From: Thiomicrorhabdus sp. 6S3-12
GTDB taxonomy: Bacteria > Pseudomonadota > Gammaproteobacteria > Thiomicrospirales > Thiomicrospiraceae
Assembly: GCF_017571475.1 (NCBI RefSeq)
Contig: NZ_JAGETW010000005.1
Location: forward strand, 62,001-126,000
DNA length: 64,000 nt
Direction: 5' to 3'
The translations under genes were made by a program, and so were the position numbers. This document shows positions 63,533 to 64,000 of this stretch, one piece after another; within the stretch, counting starts at the first letter, position 1, and each line of letters begins with the position of its first letter. The notes below the pieces were generated by a model. That model saw nothing but the letters and a program-made list of their open reading frames with translations, ran no database searches and had not been told where the DNA came from.

Positions 63533-64000
63533 TTATCGGTTTGCCGCGCCTCCTTGAATCCAACGATGAATCCAATAGTCGGCACTGACATAACGACCGC
63601 CGCCGGTAAACAGCAAGCTTAATAGCATTATGAAGTAGGTAGCGGCAAATTCAATCCCGTTATTGAGAATAACAATCTGTCCATTACTGGTCAGCCATTC
63701 AAAATTACCGTGCGTTTGCAGGATTTGCTGGCTCATCGCCAGCTGCTGCTGTGCATCGAATACCTGTTGATTAGCGAGCCAACTTGAAGCATCTGAAATA
63801 GCCAGCCAGCCGTTAGGCCAGTGTACAGTGACAGCGGCAACGATCATGGTGATCATTAAGGGGATCGAGAACCAGCGCACTGCCAAGCCGACAATCAAAG
63901 CGATACCGCCAAGAAATTCCGAGCCGCCGGCGAGTAGGGTCATCAGTTCGGGAAAGGGCAGTCCGAGCCCCCATTCAGGGTTACCAAACCAGGCGGAGGT
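63533..64000 (-). CDS. DoxX-family membrane protein, 3' part only
   Basis: The C-terminal 155 codons of a membrane protein that continues beyond the window: the frame stays open from 63943 to base 64000 (reading FGNPEWGLGLPFPELMTLLAG). At least three membrane segments remain (GGIALIVGLAVRWF, IPLMITMIVAAVTVHW, YFIMLLSLLFTGGG) with a lumen-like insertion holding VHWPNGWLAISDA. This HWPNGW-bearing DoxX type is the one that accompanies MNIO (DUF692)/DUF2063 genes in bufferin/gig-type operons, as far as I recall. It is the first visible gene of the operon with the ECF sigma and anti-sigma genes. Confidence 0.85.
   Translation of the reverse strand, partial: TSAWFGNPEWGLGLPFPELMTLLAGGSEFLGGIALIVGLAVRWFSIPLMITMIVAAVTVHWPNGWLAISDASSWLANQQVFDAQQQLAMSQQILQTHGNFEWLTSNGQIVILNNGIEFAATYFIMLLSLLFTGGGRYVSADYWIHRWIQGGAANR

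Overview
The window looks like chromosome of a sulfur-oxidising, autotroph-type gammaproteobacterium, most like the Thiomicrospira / Hydrogenovibrio / Thiomicrorhabdus group. The pointers are a stand-alone, Tat-exported SoxB thiosulfohydrolase, a periplasmic DsrE-like protein, a beta-carbonic anhydrase, and housekeeping blocks with gammaproteobacterial order (nrdR-ribD-ribE-ribB-ribH-nusB-thiL, ruvCAB next to tolQRAB-pal-cpoB-queC, glnL-glnG). The genus is an inference from gene content. No rRNA, CRISPR array, intact insertion sequence or prophage was seen.

Layout. 1-10988: end of a UbiH-type hydroxylase, a potassium channel, a LysR regulator, a PIN-PhoH protein, a Bcp/PrxQ peroxiredoxin, then dapA, bamC and purL. 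11087-18763: an accessory-flavoured stretch with soxB (its own upstream dyads and very distinct codon use), a lipoprotein with a putative Cys-His-Asp triad, a tautomerase, a large unknown lipoprotein, a periplasmic DsrE-like protein and a PAS-GGDEF protein with a ruined GGDEF motif. 18844-31189: ettA, glyA, the riboflavin/nusB/thiL cluster, a DAHP synthase, a DUF3579-like protein, pilD and queD. 31317-45612: ispA, a CBS-domain protein, a DUF502 membrane protein, aspS-nadA, ruvCAB, the Tol-Pal envelope operon and queC. 45796-45998: two identical tRNA-Lys genes. 46280-60426: a PhnD-like/GAF/HD-GYP sensor, upp, a Rossmann dehydrogenase-like protein, glnL-glnG with a methyltransferase-like partner, a Lon-family protease, a YqaA-type membrane protein, an orphan P-II gene, psd and argG. 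60622-64000: a YitT protein, then an island with a broken argG relic and a beta-carbonic anhydrase gene bounded by two 27-bp near-identical direct repeats, and finally a leftward DoxX / ECF sigma factor / zinc-finger anti-sigma operon that runs off the end.

The genes connect as basic cell supply (lysine/peptidoglycan, purine, one-carbon, riboflavin, thiamine, NAD, arginine, queuosine), envelope upkeep (BamC, Tol-Pal, Psd), nitrogen sensing (GlnL/GlnG, P-II) and sulfur energy metabolism (SoxB, possibly the DsrE-like protein). The most interesting leads are at the right end: the DoxX-sigma-antisigma trio resembles the tail of a bufferin/gig-type metal-stress operon whose RiPP genes would lie just beyond base 64000, and the repeat-bounded argG-relic/carbonic-anhydrase segment looks like acquired DNA.
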